A stretch of DNA of 64,000 nt from Gemmobacter caeruleus (GTDB lineage Bacteria > Pseudomonadota > Alphaproteobacteria > Rhodobacterales > Rhodobacteraceae). Shown here in pieces: positions 27,749-36,217 of this stretch; positions within the stretch are counted from its first letter, which is position 1, and the number at the start of each line of letters is the position of its first letter. The notes under the pieces are model-generated. The model worked only from the letters and a program-made list of their open reading frames with translations, was not told where the DNA came from and searched no databases. Made by a program: the position numbers and the translations under genes. The stretch is from positions 1 through 64,000 of the forward strand of contig NZ_VKKX01000011.1 of NCBI RefSeq assembly GCF_008271655.1, given 5' to 3'.

Positions 27749-28779
27749 TGCTGGCCGTTCTGGCGGGCTTTGCCGCGATCTGGATCTTTGGCTGGGTCTT
27801 TGCGCTGTCCTTCCGGCTGCGGCTGGGGCTGAGCGTCGCGCTCTGGTCGCTGGTGGTGCTGTCGCTGCTGGTGCTGCCCGAGGGGGGCTTAAGGCAGGCG
27901 CTTGGCGGCGATGTGCGGCCCTGGCTGGTGCTGGGCGGCATCGCGGCGCTGGTGCTGGCCTATCGCATGGGGCTGCGCGCCCTGCGCGCCCGCGCCGTGC
28001 CGATGCCGGCTGCACAAACCGGCCCCTTCCGCGAGGCGGAGCTGAACCGCTACGCCCGGCATATCCTCTTGCGTGAGATCGGCGGGCCGGGGCAGGCTAG
28101 GCTGAAATCGGCACGGGTGCTGGTGATCGGCGCCGGCGGGCTGGGCAGCCCGGCCTGCCTCTATCTGGCGGCGGCGGGCGTCGGTCATATCGGCGTGGTC
28201 GATGGCGACCGGGTGGAAAGTTCCAACCTGCAACGCCAGGTCATCCATCGCGACCAGTCGATCGGTGCGATGAAGGTGCATTCCGCCGCCGAGGCGATGC
28301 GCGGCCTCAACCCGTTCATCACCGTGACCCCGCATCCGGTCCGGCTGGAGGCCGACAGCGCCGAGGCGCTGATTGCCGCGCATGATCTGGTGCTGGACGG
28401 CACCGACAATTTCGACACGCGCTATCTGGTGAACGCCGTGGCGGCCCGGCTGGGCAAGCCGCTGGTTTCGGGCGCCCTGACGCAATGGGAGGGGCAGGTG
28501 TCGCTGTTCCATCCGGCGGCGGGGACGCCCTGCTATGCCTGCGTCTTTCCCGACCGCCCGGCGCCCGGCATGGTGCCCGCCTGTGCCGAGGCCGGCGTGG
28601 CCGCGCCCTTGCCCGGCATCATCGGTGCCATGATGGCGATGGAGGCGGTGAAACATCTGACCGGCGCGGGTGAGACCCTGGCGGGGCGGCTGATGATCCA
28701 TGACGCGCTGCATACCGAGACGCGGGTGATCACCCTTCGGCGGCGCGCCGCCTGTCCGGTCTGCGGCGGTGGCGCGTAG
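27748..28779 (+). CDS. Membrane-anchored E1-like (HesA/MoeB/ThiF) protein
   Basis: ThiF/MoeB proteins adenylate the C-terminus of ubiquitin-like sulfur carriers for molybdopterin or thiamine synthesis. This 343-residue protein has two or three hydrophobic segments in residues 1-73. The E1 fold follows, with VIGAGGLGSPACLYLAAAG for ATP, DRVESSNLQRQ and DGTDNFDTRYLVN. Two CxxC pairs (CYAC, CPVC) form the usual zinc site. No C-terminal rhodanese domain is present. The membrane segment is absent from E. coli MoeB. The partner carrier is not in the window. Confidence 0.88.
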   Translation: MLAVLAGFAAIWIFGWVFALSFRLRLGLSVALWSLVVLSLLVLPEGGLRQALGGDVRPWLVLGGIAALVLAYRMGLRALRARAVPMPAAQTGPFREAELNRYARHILLREIGGPGQARLKSARVLVIGAGGLGSPACLYLAAAGVGHIGVVDGDRVESSNLQRQVIHRDQSIGAMKVHSAAEAMRGLNPFITVTPHPVRLEADSAEALIAAHDLVLDGTDNFDTRYLVNAVAARLGKPLVSGALTQWEGQVSLFHPAAGTPCYACVFPDRPAPGMVPACAEAGVAAPLPGIIGAMMAMEAVKHLTGAGETLAGRLMIHDALHTETRVITLRRRAACPVCGGGA

Positions 28780-28855
28780 CTGCAATTTTCTTGACTGTTT
28801 TCGTCGGAAAGCGTAGGCGCGCTCGCAATCCCGTCCCTACCATGCAACCCATCTC

Positions 28856-31402
28856 ATGATTCCCACCTTCGCGCGCAGCCTGGAACAATACGGCCCGCGT
28901 CCGGCCTTGTGCGGGGTCGATGGCGCCGTGCTGAGCTATGCCGAACTGGCCGCGCGGGCCGATGCCTTTGCCGCGCGCCTGCCGGCGGGCAAGATCCTGA
29001 TGGCGCTTGAGGCCGCGTCGGAGCCGGAGATGGTGGCCGCCTGGCTGGGCGCCCTGCGCGCCGGGCATGCGGTGGCGCTGCTGCCGGCCGATGATCCGGC
29101 CGCCATGGCGCAGGCCGAGCGGCGCTTTGGCGCGCAGTGCGTTTATGCGCGCGGGCCGGGGGGCTGGGAACTGCGCGCGGGTGCCGCGCCCGAGGCCCGA
29201 CCGCACCCGGATCTCGCGGCGCTGATGCTGACTTCGGGCAGCACCGGGGCGGGCAAGGGGGTGCGGTTGTCGGGCGCGGCCTTGCAGGCCAATGCGGCGC
29301 AGATCGCCACCGCGCTGGACCTGCGCCCCGAGGATCGGGCGGCGCTGGTGCTGCCGCTGCATTATTCCTATGGGCTTTCGGTGCTGAACAGCCAGCTTGC
29401 CATTGGCGGGTCGGTCTGGCTGCACCCTGACAGCGTGCGCGCGCCGGGCTTTGCCGCCGCGATGCGCGCCGCCGGGTGCACCGTTTTTTCCGGCGTGCCG
29501 CACAGCTATCGCCTGCTTGATCAGGGGGGCGACCTGCCGCCCCTGCGGCTGATGACCGTGGCGGGCGGCCGGATGGAGCCGGCAGAGGTGCGCCGCTGGG
29601 CCGCGCGTCAGGCGGCCACAGGCGGCGATTTCGCGGTGATGTATGGCCAGACCGAGGCGGTGGCGCGCATGGCGGTGCTGCCCCCCGATCTGGCCCTGGC
29701 GCATCCTGATGCGATCGGGCGGCCGGTAGCCGGTGGCGCCTTCAGCCTGCGCGATGCCCGCGGGCACGAGATCACCACCGCGGGCGAGGTGGGCGAGCTG
29801 GTCTATCGTGGCCCCAATGTGATGATGGGCTATGCCGAGAATGCCGCCGATCTGGCGCGCGGCGCCGAACTGGCCGAGCTAGCGACCGGCGATCTGGCGG
29901 CGCGCGATGCGGCGGGGCTGTGGTATATCCGGGGCCGCAAGGCGCGGTTTTCCAAGATTGGCGGGGTGCGGCTGGGTCATGACGCGCTGGAGGCAGCGCT
30001 GGCGGCCAAGGGGATCAGCGCCGCCGTGACCGGCGATGACCGGGGCGTGACGGTCTGGCACGAGGCGGGGCCAGAGGTCGAGGCTCTGGCCCGGTCTGCC
30101 TCGGGGCTGGGGCGGCGGCATCTGCGCTGTGTGGCGCTGCCGGCCCTGCCGCGCCTGCGCAATGGCAAGACCGATTATGCCGCCTTGCGCGACCGCGCCG
30201 TCCCGCCGGATCAGGGTCTGATTCAGGCGCTTCGCGACATCTTTCACCCGCACCCCCTTGGCCCGCAGGACACGTTCGAGGGGTTGGGTGGCGACAGCCT
30301 GCGCCATGTCGAGGTGCTGCTGGCGCTGGAACAGCATCTGGGCCGTGTCCCACAGGGGTGGGAGAGGCTGCCGCTCTTGTCGCTGGCCGCGCCGGGGACG
30401 GCGGCGCCGGTCCGGGCGGGGCTGGGCAGCGACGTGGTCTTGCGCGCGCTGGCCATTCTGGCGGTGGTGGTGCAGCACCAGACCGGCTGGCCGGTCTGGG
30501 GCGGCGCGGCGGCGACGGTGCTGCTGATGGGCTATAGTCTGGGCCGGTTTGGCCGGGCCGCACTGGTGGCGGGCGACTGGCGCCGGGTGTTCCGCCCGGC
30601 GGCGCAGGTTCTGGGCGCCTATTACGCGGTGATCGCGGTCTATGCGCTGGCCAGCGGGCAGGTGCCCTGGGTTTCGGTGCTGCTGATCGGGAATTTCGCG
30701 CTGACCGTGCCCGAGACCGGCTTGATGCTGCCCTATCTCTATTGGTTCGTCGAGGCATGGACCCAGATGATGCTGGTCATCGCCGCGGTGTTCTGCCTGC
30801 CCGCCACGCGGCGCATGGCGGCGGCGCGGCCCTTTGCGCTAGGCCTCGTCTTCCTTGCCGCGACCGAGGCGCTGCGGCTGGCCGCGCCGCCGCTGATGAA
30901 CCTGGGCGGGCGGCAGATCTTTGCGCTGCCCTGGGTGTTCTGGCTTTGCGCGCTTGGCTGGTGCATCGCGACCGCCACCACCCGGGCAGAGCGCGCGGTT
31001 GTCAGCGCGCTGAGCCTGGCCGCCATGCTGGTGGCGGTGGCGGCGGGCGGGCTCTGGTGGGGCGCCTGGCTGAAATACGGCGCCCTGGGCGCGGCGGCGC
31101 TGCTGCTGATCTGGGCGCCGGTGCTGCGACTGCCCGCCGGTCTGGGGCGCGGGGCGGTCTGGCTGGCACAGGGGGCGTTCTTCGTCTACCTGACGCATCG
31201 CTGGGTGCCCGAGGTGATCTTGCCGCATCTCGCGCCGGGGATCGACTGGCGCCATGGCGGCTGGCCGGTCGATCTGATCGCCATCCTCGGGGGCGTGGCG
31301 CTTGGCCTTGCCGTCGCGGCGGGGCAGCGCGGGTTGCGTCGGCTGGGGGCAAGGCTTGCCAGCACGCGGGCCGGGCGTCATAGTCCCGCCACAACTCTGT
31401 GA
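28856..31402 (+). CDS. Adenylation-carrier-acyltransferase fusion protein
   Basis: This 848-residue protein combines three modules. Residues 1 to about 440 form an AMP-binding domain with LMLTSGSTGAGKGV, YGQTE, TGDLA and the catalytic Lys438 in RNGKTDYAAL. Residues of about 455-515 form a carrier domain with GGDSLRH, where Ser481 is the phosphopantetheine site. From about 525 on there are roughly ten membrane segments resembling acyltransferase-3, with His541 in AILAVVVQHQTG and FFVYLTHRWVP near the end. It could activate an acyl or amino acid, tether it and transfer it across or at the membrane. ATG 28856 has a weak ribosome binding site. An ABC binding protein starts 13 bases downstream. 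Substrate and acceptor are unknown. Confidence 0.85.
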   Translation: MIPTFARSLEQYGPRPALCGVDGAVLSYAELAARADAFAARLPAGKILMALEAASEPEMVAAWLGALRAGHAVALLPADDPAAMAQAERRFGAQCVYARGPGGWELRAGAAPEARPHPDLAALMLTSGSTGAGKGVRLSGAALQANAAQIATALDLRPEDRAALVLPLHYSYGLSVLNSQLAIGGSVWLHPDSVRAPGFAAAMRAAGCTVFSGVPHSYRLLDQGGDLPPLRLMTVAGGRMEPAEVRRWAARQAATGGDFAVMYGQTEAVARMAVLPPDLALAHPDAIGRPVAGGAFSLRDARGHEITTAGEVGELVYRGPNVMMGYAENAADLARGAELAELATGDLAARDAAGLWYIRGRKARFSKIGGVRLGHDALEAALAAKGISAAVTGDDRGVTVWHEAGPEVEALARSASGLGRRHLRCVALPALPRLRNGKTDYAALRDRAVPPDQGLIQALRDIFHPHPLGPQDTFEGLGGDSLRHVEVLLALEQHLGRVPQGWERLPLLSLAAPGTAAPVRAGLGSDVVLRALAILAVVVQHQTGWPVWGGAAATVLLMGYSLGRFGRAALVAGDWRRVFRPAAQVLGAYYAVIAVYALASGQVPWVSVLLIGNFALTVPETGLMLPYLYWFVEAWTQMMLVIAAVFCLPATRRMAAARPFALGLVFLAATEALRLAAPPLMNLGGRQIFALPWVFWLCALGWCIATATTRAERAVVSALSLAAMLVAVAAGGLWWGAWLKYGALGAAALLLIWAPVLRLPAGLGRGAVWLAQGAFFVYLTHRWVPEVILPHLAPGIDWRHGGWPVDLIAILGGVALGLAVAAGQRGLRRLGARLASTRAGRHSPATTL

Positions 31403-31415
31403 CAGGGAGCCAAAG

Positions 31416-32204
31416 ATGAAGCTGACCGCCGCCCTTGCCGGGCTTGCCTTCGCCTGTTCCGCCCCGATGGCCCTGGCCGAGGGCCTGCCCGATCTGGCCG
31501 GGCGCGAAGTCGTCGTCGTGACCGAAAACGCCTATCCGCCGCTTCAGTTCATCGACGCCGGGGGCAAGGCCGTCGGCTGGGAATACGATGCCATGGCCGA
31601 GATCGCCAAACGCCTGAACATGGTGGTGAAATACGAGAACACCAGTTGGGATGCGATGATCCCCGCCGTGTCGGGCGGTCAATATGATATCGGCATGACC
31701 GGCATCACCATCCGCGACGACCGCAAGGAACAGGTCGATTTCTCTGACCCCTATATGCGGTCGGAAATGGTGATGATGGTGCGCGGCGACGAGGCGCGCT
31801 TTAGCGATGCCAAATCCTTTGCCGCCAGCGAAGACCTGTTGATGGCCGCCCAGCCCGGCACGACGCCCTTCTATGTCGGGGTCTATGAGGTGCTGGACGG
31901 CAACGAGGCCAATCCGCGCATCAAGATGTTTGAAACCTTTGGCGCCGGGGTCGAGGCGCTGAAGGCCGGCGATGTCGATCTGGTGCTGACCGACGGGACC
32001 AGCGGGCAGGGCTATGTCGCCGCCTCCGAGGGCGGGTTGAAGATCGTGGGTGAAAAGCTGGGGGCCGAGGATTTCGGCTTCATCTTCCCCAAAGGGTCGG
32101 ATCTGGTGGCGCCGGTCAATGCCGCCATCGCCGCGATGAAGGGGGACGGCACGCTGGCCGCGCTCGATAAGCGGTGGTTCCTTGACTACAAGATGGGGCA
32201 ATAA
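31416..32204 (+). CDS. Amino-acid ABC transporter periplasmic binding protein
   Basis: This 262-residue protein belongs to the family 3 (polar amino acid) binding proteins. It has a signal peptide ending near MALAEG. Typical blocks are TENAYPPLQFIDAGGKAVGWEYDAM, given in part, YDIGMTGITIRDDRKEQVDFSDPY and KRWFLDYKMG. ATG 31416 follows CAGGGAG. It lies 13 bases after the fusion gene and nine before a permease gene, so all three are probably one transcript. The ligand cannot be told from sequence. Confidence 0.9.
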   Translation: MKLTAALAGLAFACSAPMALAEGLPDLAGREVVVVTENAYPPLQFIDAGGKAVGWEYDAMAEIAKRLNMVVKYENTSWDAMIPAVSGGQYDIGMTGITIRDDRKEQVDFSDPYMRSEMVMMVRGDEARFSDAKSFAASEDLLMAAQPGTTPFYVGVYEVLDGNEANPRIKMFETFGAGVEALKAGDVDLVLTDGTSGQGYVAASEGGLKIVGEKLGAEDFGFIFPKGSDLVAPVNAAIAAMKGDGTLAALDKRWFLDYKMGQ

Positions 32205-32213
32205 GCGCCCCTG

Positions 32214-32996
32214 ATGGCCGCCAAGACCCCGGATGAGGATTTTCCCTGGTGGCTCGTCGTGCTGGGCGCGGCGGGCCTTTGGCTGTTCTACGAGGTCTGG
32301 GCCAGCCCGATCTATGCGCAGATCCTGCAAAAGCTGGCCAAGGGGGTGGGGATCACCCTGATGGTGACGGCGGTCGCCTTTACCGCCGCCGCGTTTCTGG
32401 GGCTGGCGCTGGCCATCGGCGCGGGGTCGCGGTTCATCGTCATCCGCCAGGCGGTGCGGCTGTATGTGGAAATCGTGCGCGGCGTGCCGATCATCGTGCT
32501 GCTGCTCTATGTCGCCTTCGCCGCCACCCCGGCGGCGGTCTGGCTGTGGAACGCGACTGGCCTGCCCGAGGTCAGGGCGCGCGATGTCAGCCTGTTGTGG
32601 CGGGCGGTCATTGCGCTGAGCATCGCCTATTCCGCCTTTCTGGCCGAGGTGTTTCGCGCCGGCATCGCCTCAGTCGATCGCGGGCAGATCGAGGCGGCCG
32701 AGGCCCTGGGCCTGTCGCGCTGGCTGCGCTTTCGCCTGATCGTGTTTCCGCAGGCGATCCGCACCATCCTGCCGCCGCTGGGCAATGATTTCGTGGCCAT
32801 GGTCAAGGACAGCTCGCTGGTCAGCGTGCTGGGGGTGGCCGATGTCACGCAACTGGCCAAGGTGACGGCGGCCGGGAATTTCCGCTATTTCGAGACCTAT
32901 AACATGGCGGCGCTGATCTATCTGACGCTGACGGTGGGCGCCTCGCTGGCGCTGCGGCGGCTGGAGCGGCATCTGCGCGGGCCAGAGCGGCGCTAG
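32214..32996 (+). CDS. Amino-acid ABC transporter permease
   Basis: This 260-residue protein belongs to the HisM/GlnP permease family. It has five or six membrane segments and the EAA coupling loop IEAAEALGLSRWLRFRLIVFPQAIR (given in full family form around residues 155-185). VRGVPIIVLLLYV is also typical. No ATP-binding gene accompanies it, so the transporter must borrow an ATPase from elsewhere or the locus is incomplete. A conserved 3'-end repeat element follows the stop. Confidence 0.9.
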   Translation: MAAKTPDEDFPWWLVVLGAAGLWLFYEVWASPIYAQILQKLAKGVGITLMVTAVAFTAAAFLGLALAIGAGSRFIVIRQAVRLYVEIVRGVPIIVLLLYVAFAATPAAVWLWNATGLPEVRARDVSLLWRAVIALSIAYSAFLAEVFRAGIASVDRGQIEAAEALGLSRWLRFRLIVFPQAIRTILPPLGNDFVAMVKDSSLVSVLGVADVTQLAKVTAAGNFRYFETYNMAALIYLTLTVGASLALRRLERHLRGPERR

Positions 32997-33018
32997 GCGG
33001 CGGGGTCGCGCCCCCCCC

Positions 33019-33042
33019 CGGATATTCTGGAAAAGAACAAGG
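33019..33042 (+). repeat. Copy of a gene-end repeat element (GGATATT type)
   Basis: After a C-run, the sequence CGGATATTCTGGAAAAGAAC lies just past the permease stop. It resembles elements at 35131, 40192, 40336 (inverted) and 48679 that share G-A-(T/G)-TATT followed by a GGACAAG/GGAAAAG-like tail. A role in transcription termination or mRNA 3'-end stability is inferred from position. Confidence 0.5.
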
Positions 33043-33097
33043 GGGGCTGGACCTTGCGGATGCGGCTGCTAGGCTTTGCCGCAAAGGAGATTTGCCG

Positions 33098-35116
33098 ATG
33101 ACCAATCCGCTGCTGGCGCCCTGGGAGGGCCCGTTTGAACTGCCGCCTTTCGACGCGATCCGCGATGCCGATTTCGCGCCCGCCTTTGACGCGGGGCTGG
33201 CCGAGGCGCGGGCGGCGGTGGCCGCGATTGCCGACAGCGCCGAGATCCCGAGCTTTGCCAATGTGATCGAGGCGTTGGAGCAGGCAGAGGCCACGCTCGA
33301 CCGGGTGGCGGGGGTGTTCTACAACCTTGCCGGCGCCGACAGCACCGACGCGCGCGAGGCGCTGATGCGCGATCTGGCGCCGAAGATGAGCGCGTTTTCT
33401 TCGGAAATCACCAATAACAAGGCGCTGTTTGCCAAGATCGAGGCGCTGTGGCAGGGCCGTGAAAGCTTGGGCCTCACGGCCGAACAGGCCCGGGTGCTGG
33501 AGCTTTACCGCCAGATGTTCGTGCGCTCGGGCGCGCTGCTGGAGGGCGCGGAGGCCGAGCGGCTGACGGCGGTCAAATCGCGGCTGGCCGTGCTGGGCAC
33601 CGAGTTCAGCCAGAACATTCTGGCCGAGGAACGCACCTGGTTCATGGAACTGGCCGAGGAAGATCTGGAAGGTCTGCCCGATTTCGCCATTGCCGCCGCG
33701 CGGGCGGCTGGGGCGGAAAAGGGGGTGGTTGGGCCGGTCATCACCACCAGCCGCTCGCTCATCGTGCCGTTCCTGCAATTCTCGCCGCGCCGGGCCTTGC
33801 GCGAAAAGGCCTATGAGGCCTGGGTGGCGCGCGGCGCCAATGGCAATGATCATGACAACCGCGCCATCGCGGCGGAAATCCTGAAACTGCGCGAGGAGCG
33901 GGCGCATCTGCTGGGCTATGCGAGCTTTGCCGATTTCAAGCTGGAACCGGAAATGGCCAAGACCCCGGCGGCGGTGCGTGACCTGCTGCTGCGGGTCTGG
34001 GCGCCCGCGCGCGCCAAGGCCGAAGCGGATGCCAAGGTGCTGGAGGCGATGCTGCATGCCGATGGCATCGCCGGCCCGCTGGAGCCCTGGGACTGGCGTT
34101 ACTATTCCGAAAAGCGCCGCAAGGCCGAGCATGACCTGGATGAGGCGGCGCTCAAGCCCTATCTGGGGCTGGAGGCGATGATCGCGGCCTGTTTCGATTG
34201 TGCCAACCGCCTGTTCGGGCTGGAATTTCGGGCGCTGGACGTGCCGATGTATCACCCCGATGCCCGCGCCTGGGAGGTGACGCGCCAGGGCCAGCACATC
34301 GCGGTGTTCATCGGCGATTATTTCGCGCGCGGGTCGAAACGCTCGGGCGCCTGGTGTTCGGCGATGCGCAGCCAGAAGCGACTGGGGCGCGATGTGCGGC
34401 CGATCGTGGTGAATATCTGCAACTTCGCCAAGGGCGACCCGGCGCTGCTGTCCTATGACGATGCGCGCACGCTGTTCCATGAATTCGGCCATGCCCTGCA
34501 TCAGATGCTGTCGGATGTGACCTATGGGTTCATCAGCGGCACCAGCGTGGCGCGCGATTTCGTGGAACTGCCGAGCCAGCTTTACGAACACTGGCTGGAG
34601 GTGCCCGAGGTGCTGGAGGCCCATGCGAAGCATTGGCAGACCGGCGAGGCGATGCCGGCAGATATGTTGCGGCGCTTGCTGGATGCCGGCACCTACGATC
34701 AGGGCTTTGCCACGGTGGAATTCGTGGCCTCGGCCATGGTCGATCTGGCGTTTCACGAGGGCGCGGCGCCCGCCGATCCGATGCAGAAACAGGCCGAGGT
34801 TCTGGCGGAACTGGGGATGCCCCACGCAATCCGCATGCGCCACGCCACCCCGCATTTCGCGCATGTGTTTTCGGGCGACGGCTATTCCTCGGGCTATTAC
34901 AGCTACATGTGGTCCGAGGTGATGGATGCCGATGCCTTTGCGGCGTTCGAGGAAACCGGCGATGCCTTTGACCCCGAAACGGCGGCACGGCTGGAGCGGT
35001 TCATCCTGTCGGCCGGCGGATCGCGCCCGCCCGAAGACCTGTATCTGGAATTCCGGGGCCGCATGCCGGGGGTGGAAGCCTTGCTCAAGGGGCGCGGACT
35101 TCTGGACGCGGCCTGA
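33098..35116 (+). CDS. M3-family oligopeptidase (Dcp/OpdA type)
   Basis: M3 metallopeptidases cleave short peptides, in the Dcp subgroup as dipeptidyl carboxypeptidases and in the OpdA subgroup as oligopeptidase A. The 672-residue protein has the zinc motif HEFGHALH with His461, Glu462 and His465, and the third ligand region DFVELPSQ further on. The C-terminal SGDGYSSGYYSYMWSEVMD block is typical. There is no signal peptide, so it acts in the cytoplasm. ATG 33098 is preceded by AAGGAGA at eight bases; a TTG six bases earlier is less likely. It stands alone and converges on cdhR. Confidence 0.94.
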   Translation: MTNPLLAPWEGPFELPPFDAIRDADFAPAFDAGLAEARAAVAAIADSAEIPSFANVIEALEQAEATLDRVAGVFYNLAGADSTDAREALMRDLAPKMSAFSSEITNNKALFAKIEALWQGRESLGLTAEQARVLELYRQMFVRSGALLEGAEAERLTAVKSRLAVLGTEFSQNILAEERTWFMELAEEDLEGLPDFAIAAARAAGAEKGVVGPVITTSRSLIVPFLQFSPRRALREKAYEAWVARGANGNDHDNRAIAAEILKLREERAHLLGYASFADFKLEPEMAKTPAAVRDLLLRVWAPARAKAEADAKVLEAMLHADGIAGPLEPWDWRYYSEKRRKAEHDLDEAALKPYLGLEAMIAACFDCANRLFGLEFRALDVPMYHPDARAWEVTRQGQHIAVFIGDYFARGSKRSGAWCSAMRSQKRLGRDVRPIVVNICNFAKGDPALLSYDDARTLFHEFGHALHQMLSDVTYGFISGTSVARDFVELPSQLYEHWLEVPEVLEAHAKHWQTGEAMPADMLRRLLDAGTYDQGFATVEFVASAMVDLAFHEGAAPADPMQKQAEVLAELGMPHAIRMRHATPHFAHVFSGDGYSSGYYSYMWSEVMDADAFAAFEETGDAFDPETAARLERFILSAGGSRPPEDLYLEFRGRMPGVEALLKGRGLLDAA

Positions 35117-35130
35117 GAGCGGCAAAGGTT

Positions 35131-35154
35131 CCTGAGTATTTGGACAAGGAGCAA
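35131..35154 (+). repeat. Copy of the gene-end repeat element (GAGTATTTGGACAAG type)
   Basis: The sequence CTGAGTATTTGGACAAGGAG lies 15 bases past the oligopeptidase stop. It is nearly identical to the copy at 48679-48702 read on the minus strand (GGAGTATTTGGACAAGAAG). It sits directly before a strong terminator hairpin. Confidence 0.65.
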
Positions 35155-35190
35155 GACCCGCTGAGGCCGAGGGGCGTCAGCGGGTCTTGC
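35151..35190. terminator. Bidirectional hairpin terminator between two convergent genes
   Basis: A perfect 14-base stem (GCAAGACCCGCTGA pairing with TCAGCGGGTCTTGC) encloses a 12-base loop. It lies between the oligopeptidase gene and the convergent GlxA-type regulator, whose TGA stop (35177-35179) is inside the right arm. It can stop transcription from both sides. Confidence 0.85.
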
Positions 35191-36148
35191 GCAGGGTGCT
35201 GGGCGGGGCGCCGAAGCGGCGGGTGAAGGCGCGGGTCAGGGTGGCGGCGCTGGAAAACCCGGTGCGCAGCGCTATTTCGGCCAGCGGGTGCCTGGTATCG
35301 GTCAGCAGGCGCCGCGCGGCTTGCAGGCGCAGGCCAAGGGCGTGCGCCGCAGGGCTGAGGCCGAGTTCCGCGCGGAACAACTGCTCCAGCCGCCGGGGCG
35401 ACAGATGAAGGGCGGCGGCGATCTGCGCGGCGGTTTCGGGCGCATCCAGCCGCGCCTCCATCCGGGCGATGGCCTGGGCGAGGCGCGGATCCAGCCGGGG
35501 GTCGGGGCGGCGCGCGGTGATCTGCGGTTCGGCCGCCGGGCGCGGGGTGGTCACGAAACTGGCCGCCACCTGATGCGCCAGCGCCGCGCCCTGGCGGCTG
35601 CGGATCAGGTGCAGCATCAGATCGGTTGCCGGGGCCGCGCCGCCGGCGGTGAAAAAGCGATCCGACAGGGCAAAGCGATCGGGGACCACGTCGATTTCCG
35701 GGTGATGGGTGGCAAAATCCTCCAGATCCTCCCAATGCACGGTGGCGCGCTGACCGGCGAGCAGCCCCGCCCGGGCCAGCACCCAGCCGCCGGCGTCGAT
35801 GCCGCCCAGGGCGCGAAACCTGGGGGCAAGGCGCCGCAGATCGCGCAAAAGCGGTTTGGTCGCCACCTCTGACTGGCGATAGCCCGCGATCACGATCAGC
35901 CCGTCAGCGCCCTCGGCCGCCGCCAGCGGGCCGGAGGAGGGCAGTTCGATCCCGCAGGTCAGCGGCACCGGCCCGCCATCCGGGCTGACCACGCGCCAGC
36001 GATAGGCCTCGCGCCCGAGATGGCGGTTGGCGGCGCGCAGCGGGTCGAGTGTGGCCGCCACCTCAAGGATCGAGGCTTGCGGCAGGACCAGCAGGGCGAG
36101 GGTCAGAACCTGCTGCGATGCGGCGAAGATCGTTGCGCTTTTTGCCAT
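35177..36148 (-). CDS. GlxA/CdhR-type AraC-family transcriptional regulator
   Basis: The 323-residue protein has an N-terminal DJ-1/GATase1-like sensor domain (LALLVLPQASILEVAATLDPL, given in part; GGIDAGGWVLARAGLL; ATVHWEDLEDFA). A C-terminal AraC DNA-binding domain follows with two helix-turn-helices (DAPETAAQIAAALHLSPRRLEQLF and HPLAEIALRTGFSSAATLTRAF, in part). CdhR, the carnitine-inducible activator of Pseudomonas, has this architecture. It is divergent from the dehydrocarnitine-cleaving BKACE gene by 69 bases, which supports a CdhR role. ATG 36148 is chosen because the frame farther upstream covers the divergent gene. Confidence 0.85.
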   Translation of the reverse strand: MAKSATIFAASQQVLTLALLVLPQASILEVAATLDPLRAANRHLGREAYRWRVVSPDGGPVPLTCGIELPSSGPLAAAEGADGLIVIAGYRQSEVATKPLLRDLRRLAPRFRALGGIDAGGWVLARAGLLAGQRATVHWEDLEDFATHHPEIDVVPDRFALSDRFFTAGGAAPATDLMLHLIRSRQGAALAHQVAASFVTTPRPAAEPQITARRPDPRLDPRLAQAIARMEARLDAPETAAQIAAALHLSPRRLEQLFRAELGLSPAAHALGLRLQAARRLLTDTRHPLAEIALRTGFSSAATLTRAFTRRFGAPPSTLRKTR

Positions 36149-36152
36149 GTTT

Positions 36153-36163
36153 ATTTCGTAAAT
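36153..36163. promoter_or_regulatory. Short palindrome in the cdhR-BKACE divergent promoter region
   Basis: ATTTCGTAAAT (ATTT and AAAT around CGT) lies five bases upstream of the regulator start in a 69-base divergent intergenic region. It could be part of the regulator's operator. It is short and only suggestive. Confidence 0.3.
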
Positions 36164-36217
36164 CGCAAAGCGAGGCGCCGCAAGCCCGCTAATCTGGCCC
36201 CAAGACAGGAGAAGCCG

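Noticed and set aside
33010..33020. Runs of C as a possible sign of sequencing error or a phase-variable tract
   Set aside because: The run lies in non-coding sequence beside a repeat element and does not affect a reading frame.
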